From Oikopleura dioica (taxonomy: Eukaryota; Chordata; Appendicularia; Copelata; Oikopleuridae): 64,000 nucleotides of DNA. Location of the stretch: positions 12,338,501 to 12,402,500 of the forward strand of contig OU015569.1 in assembly GCA_907165135.1 (NCBI GenBank), read 5' to 3'. Positions 21,216 to 32,111 of the stretch are shown in pieces; position 1 is the first letter of the stretch, and each line of letters begins with the position of its first letter. The notes beneath the pieces are model-generated. The model was not told the DNA's origin, ran no database searches, and was given only the letters and a program-made list of their open reading frames with translations. Made by a program: the position numbers and the translations under genes.

Positions 21216-22071
21216 TTCCAAGCACCCGTTCTTGGAGAAACCACTGTAATCCGTGAATAACAAAGAATCTGATCTAAAACGCCACGTTCGTTTTAAATAA
21301 TCGAAAAGAAACTAGAAGAAGGGTTCACCTTGGCGCTGAATAATGAATGGAGCAAGGAGGAGTGAGTCGCTCTTGCCTAAGTGCTGTCACAATCTAAATC
21401 GGATTCTAGCGCGGCCTTCTGCTTTGTGACCTGTCTCGCGGAAACGATAGATTTCACCGCTGACGCGCGCTACAAACAACGGAAATCGCCGAAAATTTGG
21501 TTAAAATGCATTTTCGCTTTTTCTGAACTTTTTCATCGAATATTCGAATATTTCCAAAACGACTCGCTTAAAATTGTCAATTGGAAGAAAACAAACAGTC
21601 GATTTCTTTTTGGTCTTTTTCTCCCGCTGCGTTTTGAAAATGCCCCGTCCATGTTGATCAGCTTTAAACTTATTTACATGGCGCAGCTTCCTGTCTGACA
21701 GACGCCAAAATAAAGAAGAAGAATCGTCGAAAATTAAAGATGCGCAAAAATGTCCTTCTTTCCAGAAAAAAGAAAGGTTGAAAATGTCGCTCTGACCCAA
21801 TCTCACGTTCGCCAATTCTGGAGATTCTAGAGCCGCGCCGCTTTCCGCTGCTCCGGATCAATCTCATTCCGCTCGTTTCTTTGAAAGTTACAGCGAATTT
21901 GCGACTTTCAAGACTGTAATTAGACTCGCTCCAGTGAGCGTCTTTTTTATTGTTTTCGGTTTTTTGACAATTCGTAAAAATCATAATTTGCATCATTAGC
22001 CGGATACTCAACCCTCTTTACTGACATAATAACTGGCAAGACAACATCATTCTCCTTTTTATTGGTCACCT
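21216..22071. other. No recognised gene; opposing ORFs
   Basis: ORFs of about 105 codons lie on both strands (21381-21698 +, 21501-21815 and 21670-22011 -). They overlap and none has a motif or splice-supported extension. Confidence 0.35.
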
Positions 22072-22154
22072 TAAGGGTGTCAACATCGATTGAGTAAGGG
22101 TATCTCTTATGAGTCGAACAATTACTCCGAAAAATCGATGTTGACACCCTTAAA
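22072..22154. repeat. B-variant hairpin (GTCAACATCGAT ends)
   Basis: TTAAGGGTGTCAACATCGAT pairs with ATCGATGTTGACACCCTTAA. A sister copy lies at 24176-24242. Confidence 0.9.
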
Positions 22155-22584
22155 TCATGATTTTTTTCTGAGACCAACGGACTTGCTCTTCAAATATTGG
22201 ACGAGAAAATACGAAAATCGGCTCTAGAATGTGAGTTGGATGATCCATCTTGTCGCGATTGAGCGTTTAGCGACAGGGAGTGGAGCTAATCAATGCTGCC
22301 CAAGCTATCAATTTTGCAATTAGGCTCGATTAGGACGTAAGTTGGAGGAACCTCCACGACTCGAGCACTTACTAGTAAAGTCTTGTAACTGTAACGAGAA
22401 AATCGGACACGCGCCGCCTGTTCCAAATTTGCATAATGTATCAACCCAAACCCAATCTCATCGCGCTCTCACGTGTTTTCATTCCGACCCGCATAAGTTC
22501 CATAATCGCCGCGGCCTAAGAATTCTTAATTTTATTTCCAAGCCGAGATTTTTTCGAAAAAAAAAATTTAAAAAACCGGCATTG
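22155..22584. other. No recognised feature
   Basis: A forward ORF from 22342 continues into the A hairpin beyond and is not supported. Confidence 0.4.
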
Positions 22585-22663
22585 AGCTTGGCAATCTGTG
22601 TAAAAAACCTGAGTCAGGGTTTTTTTTACATCCTGACTCAGGTTTTCTTCAAAGATTCCCGAG
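22585..22663. repeat. Short A hairpin
   Basis: GAGCTTGGCAATCTGTG and AAAGATTCCCGAGCC, with a poly-T loop. Confidence 0.8.
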
Positions 22664-23063
22664 CCCTGTGTTTCGGCTTTTGAGAAATCCAAAAAATAAA
22701 CGGGATGAGGATTAAAACAAATCATATTGTAGGAGAAAAAAATTGACGGAAGTAAAATTTCCACGAAAAAAAAGAGGCTTAGACCCAATTTTGGGCGAAT
22801 GTTTTTGAGCAAACAAGGCGCAATAGGGAAGCACTTTACGCCGGAGGGGAGCCGAATGTGCCCAACTTCCGAACTCAGTATCCGCCGTTTTGAAAAGGCG
22901 AATAAGCAAAGCACTTCCGAAATCTGATTGTTAAAATTATATTGTCTCTTTTGGAAAATATCCAATCGCGGCTCCCGCTCTCACAAAAAATAAAACATTT
23001 TTCTTCAAAAACGGAAACATTCTCATTTTAAAACAATAAAGAATGTAATGTACTGTTTTCATC
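22664..23063. other. No recognised feature
   Basis: Reverse ORFs of 65-149 codons run across this stretch into the A hairpins on either side. No motif. Confidence 0.35.
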
Positions 23064-23187
23064 TGAGCTCGGCAACCTGTGCAGAAAACCTGAGTCAGGA
23101 TCCTGAAAGTCAAGGATCCTGAGTTACAATAAAAAGCCGCCACTCGGCTTTATATTTAGGTCCCAAACTCAGGTTTTTTACTCAGGT
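23064..23187. repeat. Degenerate A hairpin with C remnant
   Basis: CTGAGCTCGGCAACCTGTG on the left, AAAAGCCGCCACTCGGC remnant in the middle, and a right end decayed to CAGGTTTTTTACTCAGGTAC. Confidence 0.75.
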
Positions 23188-23935
23188 ACTATATTTTTAT
23201 ATTAATCTTAATAATTTCTTCCTTTGTATATTTTCGAATTATCGCTAATAATTCGTAGCGGAAGCAGCTTATTACCAAAATACAACTTTCGCCTTGGATC
23301 GTTTTTTGTCTGATCCTGGCTTGATCCCGCTTTTTAGAAGATTTTAAACATCAAAACGCCGCGGCTGTTTTCACCAAAATTCGAAATTCGCAAAAAGCAA
23401 GTTTCAAAAAGCAAGTTTCGTTTTTCCGTTTTTTCGCTAAATGCTCTTTCAAGAGCGGCGCATTTCCGCTCGTAATCCCCGAAATAGCCGCTTTCACAGC
23501 TTCTCGACTTTCCGAAAGCAAAAACGCTAGAACACTAGAACTTCAATTTTACGCACCCGTTTCAATAAATTCATTTTTATTGATTTTTTTTTCAAGGTCA
23601 AAAAAGAACATTTTTTGGAAAAGGAGGTGTTGATTTTTGCAATTATAAATTGCAAATTCAAAATAGGCCTTGTTGGCGAGTATCCAGCGCCGTCGATACA
23701 ATTTGTTGAAAAATTAATCTTTTGTTAATCTGGCTCTGAATTATTGAGGGGTTGTCTTCTCAGCTGGAGAAAATAAAATTATTGTCGCCTAATTCGCTGA
23801 CTCGTGACTCGCCTCGCCCGTCAAACGCATTCAACACCGACTAGCTTCTTTTTTGAAATCGCTCTTTACTAAATTACCGAAACATCAATTATGCAGCCTG
23901 TTATTGCATTTTGATAAAAAACACTATTTTCTTTT
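23188..23935. other. No recognised feature
   Basis: About 750 bp without a supported ORF or repeat. A 15-bp segment (AAAAAGCAAGTTTC) is directly duplicated near 23392-23418. Confidence 0.4.
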
Positions 23936-24163
23936 CCGTGTAGAAAGCCTGAGTCAGAATCTGAAGGTTTAAAATGAAAAGCCGCGTAGCGGCTTTTTGA
24001 AAATCGAAGCCGCAAAGCGGCTTCGCTAGTTTTCAATTAGAGATTTAAGAAAGTTATATTGCGAAGCCGCTTTGCGGCTTCGATTTTTAAAAAGCCGCTA
24101 CGCGGCTTTTCAGTTTAGCTCTTTCAGGCCCTGACTCAGCCTTTCTACACATGTTGCCGAGCC
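23936..24163. repeat. Family A hairpin carrying GCCGC core
   Basis: The core is in the TAG/CTA variant, matched in both arms. The left terminus is truncated (starts TCCGTGTAGAAAGCC) while the right terminus is near complete (CATGTTGCCGAGCC). Confidence 0.85.
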
Positions 24164-24175
24164 AAATTGGTCACT

Positions 24176-24242
24176 TTTAAGGGTGTCAACATCGATTTAA
24201 AAAAGTATCTTTAAAACCCATTTTCGATGTTGACACCCTTAA
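24176..24242. repeat. B-variant hairpin (GTCAACATCGAT ends)
   Basis: Same ends as 22072-22154, with a shorter loop. Confidence 0.9.
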
Positions 24243-24765
24243 TGAAGTTATCCAAATACAGAATGATTGAAAAAATAAGCCAAATGAAAATAAGTGTAAT
24301 TAAGGGGGTGCCCTTAATTATTTTTATTTCTAAATTTGCTTTTGAATCGGAGGGGCGCAATCATAATTAGCGTAAATACGCGAGCTCAAATTTGAAAAAA
24401 AAATGGCGTGTGAAATTTTTCGCTGAAACTTGAGCCGCGGCACACGTCTCCGTAATTTCGCAGCTCAGAAACTAAAACGCCGAAAAGAAGAAGAAAAAAA
24501 CGTAATGGGCAATTTTTCGAAAATTGGCGCGTTAGGGGCGGATTGTTCACAGCACGGCCGTTTTATCGCCGCCTAAAGATAACCGCTTGTTAAGGGACTT
24601 CCGAAAGCCCCAAACAATCCGACGCATGCTCACTTTATTCGGCAAAGTCCACTCATCATCATTTACTCATTCGGGCGAAAGATCGCTTCTTCCGGAGAAA
24701 TCAATTCAATTTCAGATGATGAGGTAAATATCAAGCTTCGTCTTTTTATACTGCCTTTTCCTCCT
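24243..24765. other. No recognised feature
   Basis: Contains a small TAATTAAGGGGGTGCCCTTA hairpin near 24298-24320. Otherwise nothing. Confidence 0.4.
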
Positions 24766-24918
24766 TAATTTAACATAGTGACACCCTTATTTCATTTCAT
24801 CAAAAGAAAGTTCAAATAATTTTGTTTCTTCTGAAATATAAAAGAAAAAAATAAGGGTGCGACACCCTTATTTTTATTTCTAACTTTCAATGAAGAGAAA
24901 TAAGGGTGTCCCTTCGCT
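24766..24918. repeat. B hairpin cluster
   Basis: TTAACATAGTGACACCCTTA at the left, a back-to-back AATAAGGGTGCGACACCCTT junction in the middle, and AATAAGGGTGTCCCTT at the right. Confidence 0.85.
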
Positions 24919-25494
24919 AGCTTCAAAAAAAGGCCTGAGCAAGTTCAGTAACAAAGAATCGTTTCTTGCTTGTCCCAAAAAAAGGGCGCGAAGAAGCGAT
25001 AACAAACGCAGCAGGATACCGCGGCGATAAGGCATTCTTGCTTTGCCAGGTCAGATGCCGCAATGCGCTATCTAGAATTTGCGCGAGAAGAAAACCGACA
25101 AACTCCAGCCTCAATTAAGAAAACGCGCAAGAATGCTCGAAGATTGATAACACTTATCAACTCCTTTTCGTTTTTTTTTTTCTCAGACTTTTTTTAAATT
25201 TTGAAAGAAAAAAAGGAAAGTTGATTGCAAGTGGCATTGTTTGTAGGCAGCGATTAAGGGGAGCAGTGGAAGGGAAAGTGCTTTGAAAGTGAGAACGGGC
25301 CGCATATGGCTGAGAGGGGAGGGATGAGACGAAACACTTGCCGCGCAGCTCGGTCGGAACAAAGTCCCTGTTTCCACATCGAACAGAAGACCCAACATCT
25401 GGACACTTCTTCGTTCCATTTTTTCGGCCTGGTCATCGTTAATTCTATTTAAAGCAGACTTTTTGAAAGGTTCAAAGGTTTCTTCTTGGGCTTA
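24919..25494. other. No recognised feature
   Basis: Short reverse ORFs at 24923-25114 and 25183-25436 lack motifs. Confidence 0.35.
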
Positions 25495-25838
25495 ATAAAT
25501 AAGGGTATCACTCTGCTAATTGTTAAAAACGTCGAAGAAAAGTCATATTGGAGCCTAAGCTTGGCAACCTGTGTGGAAAACCTGAGTCAGGGTCTGAGAG
25601 ATCTTTTTCATTCAGATTTTTCAGACCCTGACTCAGGTTTTCAAGCTTTGTCTTTACTTCAGATTTTTGTCCTTTAATTAACATAGTGACACCCTTATTT
25701 AATTTCATCAAAAGAATGAAGTAAAATAAGGGTGTCACCTTGGCAAACTGTATTGAAAACCTGAGTCAGGGTCTAAACGATCTTTTCAGATCATTCAAAA
25801 TTTCCTGACTCAGGTTTTCTACGCAGGTTTTCGAGTTT
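25495..25838. repeat. B-A-B-A cluster
   Basis: B arm at 25500, A hairpin at about 25558-25655, B hairpin at about 25670-25740 (TTAACATAGTGACACCCTTA / AAGGGTGTCACC), A hairpin at about 25738-25838. Confidence 0.8.
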
Positions 25839-26299
25839 AGCTCGGAGCGTTTTATTTTGTAAAAATAAAAGTTTTCAAGTGAAAAGTCGCATTTGCCGTC
25901 TGTTTGTTTTTTGTTTGACAAAAATAAGAATAATTTGAGAGAACGGAAAATCTAAAATAGGATCGTCGTTCGCGGGCGGGTTAAACAGGTTAAGGAAAAA
26001 AAGACGCGGTGGAGAGATGAGAAAGTGGATTTATGTTTGCATCCGGGAGGGGATGAAAGGGCTTACATCGGCTGACGAGCGTAAACAGGCGATTAGATTC
26101 AACCCCACTCTAGAATCAAGAAGATCATACTTATGTTACCATCGGAGATAATTACGCGCGCTTTCAGCCAGCGCCAAAATAGATTAAAACGACACTTGCC
26201 ACTTTTTTGATAAAAAAGAAGATTTACGTTTTACTAAGCCCCCGAGTTGATTACATAATCATCCAACATTTTTTTTAAAAGAAGCTAAAAGCTTGAGCT
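25839..26299. other. No recognised feature
   Basis: No ORF or repeat that I can support. Confidence 0.45.
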
Positions 26300-26535
26300 C
26301 TTGGGCTCAAAAAAAACTGTGTACAAAACCTGAGTCAGGGTCTCAAAAAGCTGAAATGAAAAGCCGCGCAGCGGCTTTCTTAAAAACGAAGCCGCGAATA
26401 CTACCACTGGAATCTATAATAAAATTCTAGCGAAGCCGCTTCGCGGCTTCGTTTTTGAAAAAGCCGATGCGCGGCTTTTCATTTTAGCTTTTTCAGACCC
26501 TGACTCAGATTTTCTACACAGTTTGTCGAGCGCAT
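26300..26535. repeat. Family A hairpin carrying GCCGC core
   Basis: CAG/ATG core arms, with GAAGCCGC pieces on both sides of the loop. Terminal CTTGGGCTCAAAAAAAACTG and CACAGTTTGTCGAGCGC. Confidence 0.8.
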
Positions 26536-26857
26536 ATCAGAAGAAGAAGAAGATAAGGTTGCGCGAGTTTTGTGAAGTCTGAAAAATCTTGGAAGCCGCA
26601 AGTTTGAAATGATCCGTTCTCGCCGCTCACCACTGGTTTGATGGCATTAGCCACGGCGCGCGGTCGACCGCGTGCTTATGTTTCTCTAAACTTGACAGAG
26701 CAGCTCAATCAGCTCAGAATTTTCTCAATTCGCGGGCGACGCCATTGGAATGCGCGAATTTGTTCTCTACTCGCACACCCTCGGAATACGCCGAGTTGAC
26801 ACGCTCACGCTCACTCGAAGTACTCGAAGTTTAATGCTGGAATTCTAGCTTAGACGC
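26536..26857. other. No recognised feature
   Basis: GC-richer than its surroundings, with no ORF or repeat recognised. Confidence 0.4.
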
Positions 26858-26945
26858 TCAGCGACCTGAGTAAAAACCTGAGTCAGGGTCCTGAAAAACA
26901 CCTTAATCTATTTACGAATCTCTGGAGAAGCCGCGTTGCGGCTTT
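26858..26945. repeat. Solo left part of an A+C element
   Basis: AGCGACCTGAGTAAAAACC and CCTGAGTCAGGGTCC, then a lone GAAGCCGCGTTGCGGCTTTG. No right A arm follows. Confidence 0.7.
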
Positions 26946-27137
26946 GATTATAGAAAATTTAAAAAATTGAAAGCCAAATGTCTTCAAATTGATTTAATTG
27001 CGCATTATTGTCGATTTTTCCCTACTTTGAATTGTGATAATAAAAATAAGTCGTAAACTCAGAGTCAAGAGTGTGGTCTCTCGCCAGTTTATGATTTTCC
27101 GCGATTGAGAAATATTTTGAAATCACTCTTTCGGAAT

Positions 27138-27161
27138 TTTGTTTATTGCTTTGTATACAGA
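27138..27161 (+). promoter_or_regulatory. Possible splice or trans-splice acceptor one base before the start codon
   Basis: A T-rich run ending TGTATACAG sits immediately before AATGCAAGTTTC. A 3' splice site this close to an ATG suggests either an unseen upstream leader exon or a spliced-leader acceptor. Only the acceptor-like sequence is seen; the mechanism is inferred. Confidence 0.35.
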
Positions 27162-29377
27162 ATGCAAGTTTCAACTCATCCAGAAGAACTGACGAGAGAA
27201 GTTGTTGAGAAATGGCTGGAAGATTTTCAAAAAAAATTGAAGAGAAAAACGAGCAGAGATGATTTGGACAGGTTGATTTTGTGCATGGGCAGAATGCAGT
27301 TTCAAGATAATCGTTGTGCTGCATGGGACGAGAGCATTTTCGAAGATGGAAAAGGAAAGCTATCTGGAACTGACTTTTGGGGAGACAAAGTTAAGGTAGA
27401 ATGGAGAGTAACTTCTTTTCAAAAAATGATTCTCGACAAAAATCCAGATTTCGAAGGACGAAAAATTCAACGTTCGGAATTAAATGAAGAAACCGGAGAA
27501 TGGGTTCTCGATGAATCTTTTGAATTGATTACAGTTGGAGGAGAAGCGATTGTTTTGAAAGAAAAATTCGGCGAATTGGAAGTGGCCGTTCGCGTTCAGG
27601 CTTTTGATCCCGCGTTGTTTGTGGGGAATGAAGAATTGGAGTTTAAAATTCATCTTTCGGAAGGTAATTTTTATTTTTTATTTCTTTTTATGATTTTTAA
27701 GAGTACGAAATCGCCCAAAACGAGAAAAAAGACGACGCCCGAGTAATTCCTTTTCACGAAAACGTGATCAAAAATTTTTGCAACATCGAACTCTTTTTGA
27801 GAAGCGATATGGAAAAAGAAGACTGTCTTGGCTGGATCACGATTATGGAGAAATGCGACTCGGATTTGAGATGCAAATTGAAGAATGGAGAACTTAATTT
27901 GGAAGAAAGGAAGAAAATTGCGATTGGCGTCGAAGAGGGAGGAGAGTATTTGGGGAATATTGGAATCGTTCATTACGATAAGAAGCCGGAAAATGTTCTT
28001 TTGAAAAATAGAGAAGCAAAATGGATCGATTTCAGCATTGTTCAGGAAGAGACTGGACGAGAGAGTTATCGGGAGATGGGATACGCGAGGAGAGGAAGCA
28101 GATTTAGAAATTGGAGCTGTTTATGTAAGTTTTGAGCTTGTTGAGAAATTGTGTTTTATCTCTTTTTTTTCGTAGATGCGGGGTCTCCTGCCTTTTCTTA
28201 TGGCCCGCAGATAGGCGGAGACTACGGAGGTTATAGATCTTCTCCTCATATTTTGATTCTTTGCGAGTGGAAGACAGCCTGGACTCTTTTATTCAAACCA
28301 ATCGAAGAAAAAGAAAGAGAAATCATCAAAAAAGAACTTGAGGTAAATCTTTACTATTTATAAAAGAAAATAACCTTTCTCAGACTTGCAATGCTGGCTG
28401 GCTCACAAACTACGATCCATCAATCTCAAAAATCCAAAACTTGTCGAAGATCATTTCTCTAAAAAGCCCGTCTTCTGATTTTTACTTGGACGATCCAAAT
28501 TTGACGAAATCAACTGCAATGGCCAGTATAAAACAGAAACTGACGAAAGAGATCAATTTCGACTTCAAAAACGTGACAAAGAATGTTTTAAACCAAAAAG
28601 AAAGCGATCTTTGTGTACCCATTTCTGTTTCGGTGCTTTTGAGATGGGCACTCAAAAATGATTTGGGAACTATTGATCACTATATGAAAAGATTTTTTAC
28701 TCTGGAAAAAATCTTCACAAAACTGACAATGCTGATTTATCCGCGGAGTTTGGCTGGCTTCAATTTCAATCCGAAATTCGAAGAACAAAAATTTCAAAAC
28801 AACGAAATTGAAATGCTTCTCAGAAGATTGAAATTCAGGACTTATTTGAATGAAAGTGGATGGCAAATTATCAGAGAAATATCAAGCAACTACTACTCAA
28901 GCGAGTACTCGATAAATGCCAATTTTGATTTCGAGCAAGGTAAAAATTCAAAACTAAAAAGAAAATAAAAATTAAAATTCAGTCCTCCTCCATGGCAAAT
29001 TCGTCTTCTCCCGTCCCCTAACAGTCACCGGCGCCTATCTGGAACCCGGCGACGGGAAAACACCACTTTTCCACCAAATGGTGCTGGACCGAATCGAAAA
29101 CTTCGACTTCATTCTCCAAAACACTCTCATCGCCCATTCTGGCTCTCAAATCAGAATTCCAGTTTCCAGAGAATACTACGCAGGTTACGAAATGATGTTA
29201 GATTGCTTTAACAGCTACAACGACTTCGTCTTTTTTGGACCAAACAAAGAGTTCCTACCTTTGGTGAACGAAGAATTCAACATGGAAACAGAAAAATGGT
29301 ATCTTCTGCCTCAAGCTTTTTCAGTTACTCTGACTAGAACTCGATCACTGAAAAGAAAACAATCATTCCTTTATTAA
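27162..29377 (+). CDS. Kinase-like and papain-like cysteine protease fusion protein, 5 exons, 680 aa
   Basis: Exons 27162-27663, 27702-28124, 28176-28342, 28384-28939 and 28983-29377 join in frame through four GT-AG introns of 38-51 bp. Residues about 120-310 look like a protein kinase: a GGEAIVL loop (126-132), AVRV with Arg144 where the ATP-binding Lys is expected, HYDKKPENVLL with Asp260, Lys262 and Asn265, and DFS (277-279) instead of DFG. That combination suggests a weak or dead kinase. Residues about 365-640 fit the papain fold: NQKESDLCVPIS gives Gln435 and Cys441 six residues apart as in papain. His580 (LFHQMVLD) lies 139 residues further, and Asn596 (ILQNT) lies 16 after that, the papain His-Asn distance. 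No signal peptide is seen, so it is probably intracellular. The first 120 residues are unassigned. An in-frame ATG at 27105 exists, but the paralogue matches from MQVSTHP onward. The exon structure is well supported; domain names rest on motifs alone. Confidence 0.85.
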
Positions 29378-29394
29378 AAACACGTGATCGTGAA

Positions 29395-29400
29395 AATAAA
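29395..29400 (+). terminator. Polyadenylation signal AATAAA
   Basis: AATAAA lies 18 bases after the stop codon of the fusion gene and is followed by a T-rich stretch at 29420-29450. Confidence 0.7.
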
Positions 29401-29946
29401 AATTGTGAAAATTATTTTCATTTTTTATTTTTTTTTATTTTTTAATAGATTATTACTAGAGCGGGGAAGATCCCCAGAGCAAACAGGCTTGTTACAGGCT
29501 TGTTTTTGACCTTTTTTTGCAGGTGTCGATTTCGGGCTTGTTGAGAGTAATTAAAGAAGCGTCCAGTGTAAATTTATCTTTGGAGTTTTTGGCATTTATC
29601 GCGTCATGTAGTGCTCGCTCGAGTGGTTTCCGGCGCTGGTTTCTTTTTGCGGCTAATCCAGACAGCTGACACTAATCGCCCGATTCTCTTCCACGCTCAA
29701 TATCAAACGCAGCTCCACAAAGGCTAGAATTTCGGAACTAACACCTTCTTCTCGCTTTTCAACTTTACCAGATTAAAAGTAAAAAAAAACGCTTTCGAAG
29801 AAACTCATCTCTATTTCGTTGAGGAAACGGCTCAAGCATTTTTTAGCCAATTTCCCACAGCAAAATTATTTCGCCATAGATACTGAAAAAATTAATATTT
29901 GCACTAGACATCAGTAAAATAAGAAAATCTCAAACCCGATGCATAA
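29401..29946. other. Intergenic, no recognised feature
   Basis: Separates the fusion gene from the decayed coding region. No repeat family member was seen, which is unusual for this window. Confidence 0.5.
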
Positions 29947-31188
29947 ATGAGCGAGAAAACTCCACCGAATTATTCCGAGAGTTCTCTCGGTAGTTCCTAT
30001 TATCAGTCAAAAAATGAGAACAATTCAAACCATCCTGATTATCAGCTTGAATCAATTATTGACCGTATTGACACGCTAGAAAAGGACAACACTTATCTAC
30101 GAACAGTAACATTTGATCTGCAACGAGAGAACAATGAGCTAAAACAGAAAAATGATGAGCTGGAGAAAAAATTTGCGACTTGGGAAGACATGACTCAATC
30201 TGATCAGTTGCTTGAGTTACAAATCTTTTTGAATTATTCAAAGATATTATCTTGAAAATCTTATCCCGAGTATTTCAAGCGTTTGCCCCGAGAAAATAAA
30301 AAGTCTCACTATAGACTACATAATAAGGAGACTTTTGGAAATAAAAATCAGTTTTTAGTTAATCAGAGGCTCGAATGTCTTAGTGATGGTGCTTTTCGGG
30401 TTAAAGTCAACAATACTCGGTATAATTAATTATTACAATTAAATCTTAAAAAATTTGAAACTCTGTCTCTGAAAACTAAAAAGGCAAATCAGATCGTCAA
30501 GAAAATGGAATTGACTGACCTCGACTTGCGTCATTTGGAAAAATCGAACATGCTTGGGATTCCAAGTTCGTTTGTAAAAAATGCATATGAAAGAGCGTTT
30601 TTAGGCGAGCGCATTTTGTTGACACGGGATTACAAAAACTACCACACAGAAAATGATGTTCAACAGTTTTTGAAGGCAATAAACTGTGGAATTGACGCCA
30701 TCAATATAGCTGTATCATTTGGAAACTGCGATAGGCATGGTGGTTTATAGACTATAAATTATAGTAATTAAAATTTAACGTAACAATCGAAGAAACCATC
30801 GGATAACAGCAAAAAGATTTACGCTGGACAACTGATAAAATTTGAAAACTGCTCATTTAAAGTTGTTATGGATTATATTAATGATGAATATATTCTGAAA
30901 ATGGATTTACGAATTGTGAACGATAAAAACTTCAATACGATTGCAATGCTTACTATGTTGAAAAAATCAGACTAAGTGACGAATGGATACATAGTGATAG
31001 ACTTATTGTCAGAAAACTAGAAAATTCTAATTCCTGCGAACGCCAAGGATTATCGCATCCCTCGGAAGCGACAGCGATTGAATCCGAAGATCAGAGTGAG
31101 AATACCAAGGAATTGTTTTATAACTATGTCGTTGATCGAGAAAAAACAAAAAAAGTTTTTACGTTCTGTTTTAAAAGAAAAAAATAGA
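29947..31188 (+). pseudogene. Decayed coding region with coiled coil, unrecognised
   Basis: From ATG 29947, 102 codons run to a TGA at 30253. They include a heptad-like coiled coil (LESIIDRIDTLEKDN through ENNELKQKNDELEKK, residues about 38-78). The same frame is open again after that stop and after a TAA near 30427, and gives an 82-codon segment at 30505-30750 (MELTDLDLRHLEKSN onward). Beyond its TAG, protein-like sequence continues in other frames: KKIYAGQLIKFENCSF from about 30810, then YVEKIRLSDEWIHSD to a TAG at about 31188. The runs of plausible protein broken by stops and shifts look like one gene of about 400 codons that has lost function. No GT-AG introns restore it convincingly. I do not recognise the family; an old retroelement ORF or a host gene are both possible. 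It lies 570 bp downstream of the fusion gene on the same strand. Confidence 0.5.
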
Positions 31189-31744
31189 ATGCTATTGCTG
31201 ACAAAATGCTGTGTCTATTGTCTAGATTTGTGTTCTTTTTCAAATCCGTGATTCAGGAATCAAAACTAGGTGATATCATATAACTTATATGCGAAAGCAA
31301 TTCTATTTATTTCAAATGTAGCTGGCAATGATAAGAGCAGGGGTTAGTCTGAGTACGTAATGAGTAGTAAGTAATGTAGATGTATGCGTAATTGGCAGTT
31401 GATTTTGATTAGCAGCGGCGAAATTGGCTTCTTGCGTTGTTTGGTTTGAGTGGCAACAGGGGCTGACCCGGGGTGAGGTGGCTCTCTCTTGTTTCTAAAA
31501 CACGAAACATATTTATTAAATTGGGTTTACGGCGCGAAGTAGGGTCGACCAGTGAGTGATTTAATTAGCCCGTCCGGCTGCAGCGAAAAAAACCGCTAAT
31601 TGGTAACGCAAAGCACAACAAGAACATCAAATTCGACGAAGCCAGCTCTCAAGAAACACCTTAAACCCGGACGCGTGAACATCTTGATACAGTCATCAAA
31701 TTACTGAACATCGCTGCCTTTAGAATGACACTTTGGTACCCAAG
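31189..31744. other. No recognised feature
   Basis: No ORF or repeat that I can support. Confidence 0.45.
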
Positions 31745-31958
31745 GCGCTCGGGAATCTGTGAAGAGAACCTGAGTCAGGGTTCTAAAATAGCAAAGAAGG
31801 CCTGAGTCAGGGTCCCGAAAGAGTTGAAATATAAAGCCGCGTAGCAAAATTACCTATACGATATCTCTTGAAATACTGGCGAAGCCGCTTTGCGGCTTCG
31901 TTTTTAAAAAGCCGCTACGCGGCTTTTCATTTCAACTCTTTCGAGACCCTGACTCTGG
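31745..31958. repeat. A+C hairpin with its right end overwritten by the next element
   Basis: Left end GGCGCTCGGGAATCTGTG, with a duplicated CCTGAGTCAGGGTYC arm and a C core whose left half is shortened (GCCGCGTAGC then a gap). The right arm stops at GAGACCCTGACTC, where the next element begins. Confidence 0.75.
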
Positions 31959-32111
31959 GCTCGGCAACCTGTGTAGAAAATCTGAGTAAGGTTCAAAAGA
32001 GCTAAAATGAAAAGCCGCGCAGCGGCTTTATTCAAAACGAAGCCGCGACGCGGCTTTTCAGTTCACCTCTTCAGAACCTGACTGAGGTTTTCTACACAGG
32101 TTTCCGAGCCT
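31956..32111. repeat. A+C hairpin
   Basis: CTGGGCTCGGCAACCTGTG left, TACACAGGTTTCCGAGCC right. The core is reduced to GCCGCGCAGCGGC and GCCGCGACGCGGC. Confidence 0.8.

Noticed and set aside
20546-21263. Long ORFs on both strands across the minisatellite (171 and 132 codons)
   Set aside because: The 10-bp unit has no stop codon in most frames, so open frames on both strands are expected. The peptides are just the repeat read in different frames.
22516-22965. 149-codon reverse ORF
   Set aside because: It runs through an A hairpin at 22585-22663, has no motif, and other frames are open as well.
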